Assembly (NCBI GenBank): GCA_015490395.1
Contig: WFXX01000214.1
Span: 1 to 8,446, forward strand
Direction: 5' to 3'
DNA length: 8,446 bases
Origin: Gammaproteobacteria bacterium
GTDB lineage: Bacteria > Pseudomonadota > Gammaproteobacteria > DRLM01
A program made the position numbers and the translations under genes. The notes beneath the pieces were generated by a model that was not told where the DNA came from, did no database searches, and saw only the letters and a program-made list of their open reading frames with translations. Positions 5,609 through 8,446 of the stretch are shown piece by piece; within the stretch, counting starts at the first letter, position 1, and each line of letters starts with the position of its first letter.

Positions 5609-6651
5609 GACCTCACGCTCCCCAGCTCCCGACGGGCCCGCCCCAGCCGGTGCCGCTCCTGGCACCTCAGGAGGGCCTGCCGCACCGCCTCGGCGATGCG
5701 GGGCAGGGGCAGCACCTCGGCGGCGGCGCCCAGCTCCACCGCCGCCCGGGGCATGCCGTAGACGGCGCAGGTGGAGGCGTGCTCGGCGATGGTGTGGAAG
5801 CCCCGCCGGCGCAAGGCCAACAGCCCCCGGGCCCCGTCCCGGCCCATCCCGGTCAGCAGCACGGCCACGCCGGATCCGGGCCAGTGTGTGGCCAGGCTCT
5901 CGAAGAAGACGTTCACCGAGGGCCGGTAGACCTCCTCCCGGGGCTCGGGGCCGTAGCGCAGCCGCCCCCGGGGGTCCAGGCGCAGGTGGGCGTCCCGCCC
6001 GGCCAGCAGCACGGTGCCGGCTACGGGGGGCTCGCCCTCCTCGGCCAGGCGCACCGGCAGGCCGCTCTGCTTGCGCAGCCAGTCGGCCAGCTCGCCGGCG
6101 AACTGGGCATCCACGTGCTGGACCACCACCACCGGCACCCGCAGGTCCAGCCCCAGACCGCGCAGGATCACCGCCAGGGCCCGGGGGCCGCCGGTGGAGG
6201 CCCCCAGGGCCAGCAGGGCCCCGGGGAGCTCCGGGCGGGCGCGGGCCGGCGGCGGCCGGGGACCGGCCACCAAGGTCTCCAGGGTGCGCAGGCGGTGCAG
6301 CAGCTCGGCCCCGCCCTCCGCCCCGGGGCGGCAGGCATCCGGCAGGGGCACCGCGTCCAGGGCCCCGGCGCCCATGGCCTGGAAGACCCAGGGGGCGTCC
6401 CGGTCCAGGGAGGAGGCCACCACCAGCACGGGACAGCCCACCGCCTCCACCAAGGCGGCCACCTCGCCGGGCCCCTGGCCCCCGGCTCCGCTCCAGCCCA
6501 GGACCAGCAGGTCCGGGCGGGCCTCGGCGCAGCGGCGGGCCGCCTCGAGGCCGTCGGCGGCCGTCCAAAGCACCCGGTGCCCGGCGCCGTCCAGCAGGGC
6601 CTCCAGGCTGCGCCGGGCACAGGGCCGGTCGTGCACCACCGCCACCCGCAT
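5605..6651 (-). CDS. wspF: WspF-like CheB methylesterase with degenerate receiver domain
   Basis: A CheB-type protein-glutamate methylesterase of 348 aa. In the Wsp system it removes methyl groups from the receptor WspA and so damps signalling. The C-terminal CheB domain (about 142-340) keeps the catalytic triad: S152 in LGASTGG, H179 in VVQHVDAQF and D272 in LLTGMGRDGA. QHVDxxFA and GALDAV are shared with WspF as I recall it. The N-terminal receiver (about 1-108) still has its fold pattern (MRVAVVHDRP; PDLLVL; QAMGAGALDAV), but the usual phosphoacceptor block xMDLxMPxMDG reads LGWSGAGGQGP: Gly52 stands where Asp should be, and Leu103 replaces the KP lysine. A low-complexity Pro/Arg linker (129-142) joins the domains. 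It follows wspE by 10 bp and overlaps wspR by 4 bp. Start at 6651 matches the family N-terminus. Catalysis is likely intact; phospho-control is likely lost. Confidence 0.92.
   Translation of the reverse strand: MRVAVVHDRPCARRSLEALLDGAGHRVLWTAADGLEAARRCAEARPDLLVLGWSGAGGQGPGEVAALVEAVGCPVLVVASSLDRDAPWVFQAMGAGALDAVPLPDACRPGAEGGAELLHRLRTLETLVAGPRPPPARARPELPGALLALGASTGGPRALAVILRGLGLDLRVPVVVVQHVDAQFAGELADWLRKQSGLPVRLAEEGEPPVAGTVLLAGRDAHLRLDPRGRLRYGPEPREEVYRPSVNVFFESLATHWPGSGVAVLLTGMGRDGARGLLALRRRGFHTIAEHASTCAVYGMPRAAVELGAAAEVLPLPRIAEAVRQALLRCQERHRLGRARRELGSVRS
5618..5623 (-). promoter_or_regulatory. Shine-Dalgarno site of wspR inside wspF
   Basis: GGGGAG on the minus strand lies nine bases before the wspR ATG, within the last codons of wspF. 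It supports the 5608 start and coupled translation from the wspF-wspR message. Confidence 0.45.
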
Positions 6652-6661
6652 GGCCGCCCCC

Positions 6662-8446
6662 CTAGACCGCCGCCCCGATGAGATCGGCCACCGCCTCTTG
6701 CAGGCGCGCGTCCTGGAAGGCGCCCTTGGAGAGGTAGTAGTCGGCTCCGGCCTGGAGACCCCGGTAGCGATCCTCGTCCCGGTCCTTGTAGGAGACGATC
6801 ATCACCGGGAGACGGTAGAGCTCCGGGTCGCCCCGGATCATGCGCACCAGCTCGATGCCGTCCAGGCGAGGCATGTCCACGTCGGTGATCACCAGGTCGA
6901 AGGGCCGTTCCCGCAGCAGGTTCCAGCCGTCCAGACCGTCGGCGGCCTGCTCCACCTGGTAGCCGCAGGCCTCCAGGAGCTGGCGCTCCACTTCGCGCAC
7001 GGTGGGCGAGTCGTCCACCACCAGGATGCGCTTGGGGGCCCGCCCCTCGGCCCGGGGGTCCTGCACCGCCGGGCCCAGGCGGCCGTGGCCGAGGAGCCGC
7101 TCCACCGAGCGCAGCAGGTCGTCCACGTCCAGGATGAGCAGGGGCGAGCCGTCCTCCAGCAGGGCCGCGGCGCTGACGTCGCGCACCTTGCCCAGGGGCT
7201 GGGGCAGGACGTGCACCACCAGGTCCCGCTCCCCGAGGAAGCGGTCCACCAGCAGGCCCACTGCCCCCTTGTGCTCGCCCACCACCACCACGGGGAGGAG
7301 GCCGCAGGGGGGCCTGGCCCCCTCCTCCAGGCCCAGCACGCGGGCTAGGGAGACCAACCCCACGTGCTGCCCGCCCACGGTGGCGTACTGCTGCCCCTCG
7401 GCCTCACGCAGGGCCTCCGGCTCCAGGTGCAGCACCCGCTGCACCCGCACCAGGGGCAGGGCCAGGGGCTCGCCGGCGGCCTCCACCAGCAGGGCGGGGA
7501 TGACCGAGAGCGTCAGGGGCAGCTGCAGCTGGAAGCGGGTGCCCCGGCCGGGGCGGGAGTGGGCCCGCACCATCCCCCGCATGCCCTGGACGATGTCGCG
7601 CACCACGTCCAGGCCCACGCCGCGGCCGGAGATCTCGGTCACCTCGTCCCGAGTGCTGAAGGCGGGCAGGAAGAGGAACTCCATCAGCTCCTGCTCGTCC
7701 AGCTCGGCGGCCAGCTCGGGCTTGACCAGGCCACGCTCGACCACCTTGCGCCGCAGCCGCTCCAGGTCCACGCCCCGCCCGTCGTCCTCCACCACCACCG
7801 AGAGCATGCCCGCCTGGTGAAAGGCGCACAGGCGCAGCGTGCCGCAGCGCGGCTTGCCGGCGCGCTCGCGCTCCTCGGGCGGCTCGATGCCGTGGTCCAC
7901 GGCGTTGCGCAGGAGGTGGTTGAGGGGGGTCTCCAGCCGCTCCAGGATCTCCCGGTCCACGAGGGTGGCCTCGCCCTCGATCTGCAGGCGCACCTCCTTG
8001 CCGAGGCGCCGGGCCACGTCGCGGACCATGCGGGGCAGGCCCCGCACCCCGTCGCCGAAGGGCCGCATGCGGGTCTGGACGATCTCCTGGCGCAGGCGGG
8101 AGCTGAGGCTGCCCACCCGCCGGTCGTAGGACTCCAGGTCGGCGATCTGCTGGGCGAAGATCCGGCGGGCCTCGATGACCTGGCCCTGGGTCTGGCGCAG
8201 CAGCTCCTTGAGCTCGGGGCTCACCCCCCGCTCCTGCTCGGCCAGGTCCCGAAGCCGGTCCAGGGCGGTGACCAGGGCGGCGGTGCGCTGCTTGAGGCGG
8301 ATCATCCCCTCCACGTAGGGGCGCAGCCATCGGGCCTCGATGCTGGCCTGCCCGGCCAGGCCCATGAGACGGTCGAAACGCTCGGTGCTGATGCGCAGCA
8401 CCTGGGGCGGCCGCCCGCCAGGCGCCTCCCGGGAGCGGTCCCTGGG
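6662..8446 (-). CDS. wspE: WspE-like CheA hybrid histidine kinase with C-terminal receiver, 5' end outside window
   Basis: Central kinase of a Wsp-type chemosensory array, binding receptors through coupling proteins at the inner membrane and phosphorylating WspR and normally WspF. 594 residues are visible, reading continuously from the right edge; the HPt domain carrying the phosphorylated His must lie beyond it. Seen in order: a CheA dimerisation region beginning LRISTERFDRLMGLAGQ (about 17-150); a GHKL ATPase (about 152-310) with N box NHLLRNAVDHG, G1 EDDGRGVD and G2 SGRGVGLDVV; a CheW-like domain (about 311-452); and a receiver (about 471-594) with VVDDSP, phosphoacceptor Asp at 6881-6883 (VITDVDMPRLDG) and switch Lys in LSKG. 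A GTG at 8401 could be taken as a start, but it falls inside the conserved P3 segment with open frame upstream, so it is internal. The gene ends in TAG, and wspF follows 10 bp later after a G-rich stretch. Confidence 0.93.
   Translation of the reverse strand, partial: PRDRSREAPGGRPPQVLRISTERFDRLMGLAGQASIEARWLRPYVEGMIRLKQRTAALVTALDRLRDLAEQERGVSPELKELLRQTQGQVIEARRIFAQQIADLESYDRRVGSLSSRLRQEIVQTRMRPFGDGVRGLPRMVRDVARRLGKEVRLQIEGEATLVDREILERLETPLNHLLRNAVDHGIEPPEERERAGKPRCGTLRLCAFHQAGMLSVVVEDDGRGVDLERLRRKVVERGLVKPELAAELDEQELMEFLFLPAFSTRDEVTEISGRGVGLDVVRDIVQGMRGMVRAHSRPGRGTRFQLQLPLTLSVIPALLVEAAGEPLALPLVRVQRVLHLEPEALREAEGQQYATVGGQHVGLVSLARVLGLEEGARPPCGLLPVVVVGEHKGAVGLLVDRFLGERDLVVHVLPQPLGKVRDVSAAALLEDGSPLLILDVDDLLRSVERLLGHGRLGPAVQDPRAEGRAPKRILVVDDSPTVREVERQLLEACGYQVEQAADGLDGWNLLRERPFDLVITDVDMPRLDGIELVRMIRGDPELYRLPVMIVSYKDRDEDRYRGLQAGADYYLSKGAFQDARLQEAVADLIGAAV

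Noticed and set aside
3332..5761. An 809-codon open frame on the plus strand across corB, wspR and the end of wspF
   Set aside because: It is Gly/Pro/Ala/Arg-rich without recognisable domains and overlaps well-supported genes; at this GC content stop codons are rare in non-coding frames.
5609..6568. Open frame continuous with wspR, extending it upstream to a 662-codon protein (REC-GGDEF with a long N-terminal part)
   Set aside because: The extra part is low-complexity Gly/Arg/Pro sequence antiphase to wspF. The receiver begins properly after the ATG at 5608, and the ATGA overlap supports that start.
6652..6661. Terminator or promoter between wspE and wspF
   Set aside because: The gap is only 10 bp with a G-rich stretch usable as a ribosome-binding site; nothing indicates separate transcription.
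6014..7348. Plus-strand open frame of 444 codons opposite wspF and wspE
   Set aside because: It crosses the boundary of two real genes and has shadow-type composition.
6662..8401. Complete 579-aa CheA-like protein starting at GTG 8401
   Set aside because: The frame stays open to the window edge and 8401 falls at the start of the conserved dimerisation domain, so the gene is truncated by the window rather than lacking its HPt domain.

Overview
This is a gene-dense, very GC-rich window (roughly 70% or more by eye) with bacterial gene organisation. The gene set and order point to a high-GC gammaproteobacterium: ffh lies next to a divergent ypjD-corB pair, as in enterobacteria and many other gammaproteobacteria, and a Wsp chemosensory module is present. 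A halophilic or sulfur-oxidising lineage such as Ectothiorhodospiraceae would fit the composition, but that is inference; no rRNA or other taxonomic marker is present.

Left part (1-2234, minus strand): the SRP GTPase gene ffh runs off the left edge with only its last few residues missing. Just upstream of it, on the same strand, is a complete metallo-beta-lactamase-fold hydrolase resembling class II 3',5'-cyclic-nucleotide phosphodiesterases. A 122-bp gap between them holds a consensus -10 hexamer for ffh. Centre (2235-4601, plus strand): a 227-bp divergent control region with a 14-bp palindrome and four phased GGATCC repeats leads into ypjD (CcsA-family membrane protein) and corB (CNNM/CBS-domain transporter).

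Right part (4580-8446, minus strand): three tightly packed genes, wspE > wspF > wspR, form the downstream half of a Wsp-type surface-sensing pathway. They encode a CheA-like hybrid histidine kinase (5' end outside the window), a CheB-like methylesterase and a receiver-GGDEF diguanylate cyclase. The receptor and coupling-protein genes (wspA-D) would be expected beyond the right edge. In the canonical pathway WspE phosphorylates WspR, raising c-di-GMP, and also WspF, which resets the receptor.

The most notable observation is that this WspF has an intact methylesterase triad, but its receiver domain has Gly at the phosphoacceptor Asp position and Leu at the switch-Lys position. The usual phosphorylation-driven negative feedback therefore appears to be broken or replaced. 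The wspR and corB 3' ends overlap tail to tail by 22 bp, with no visible terminator. No tRNA, rRNA, CRISPR array, insertion sequence or prophage gene was recognised.
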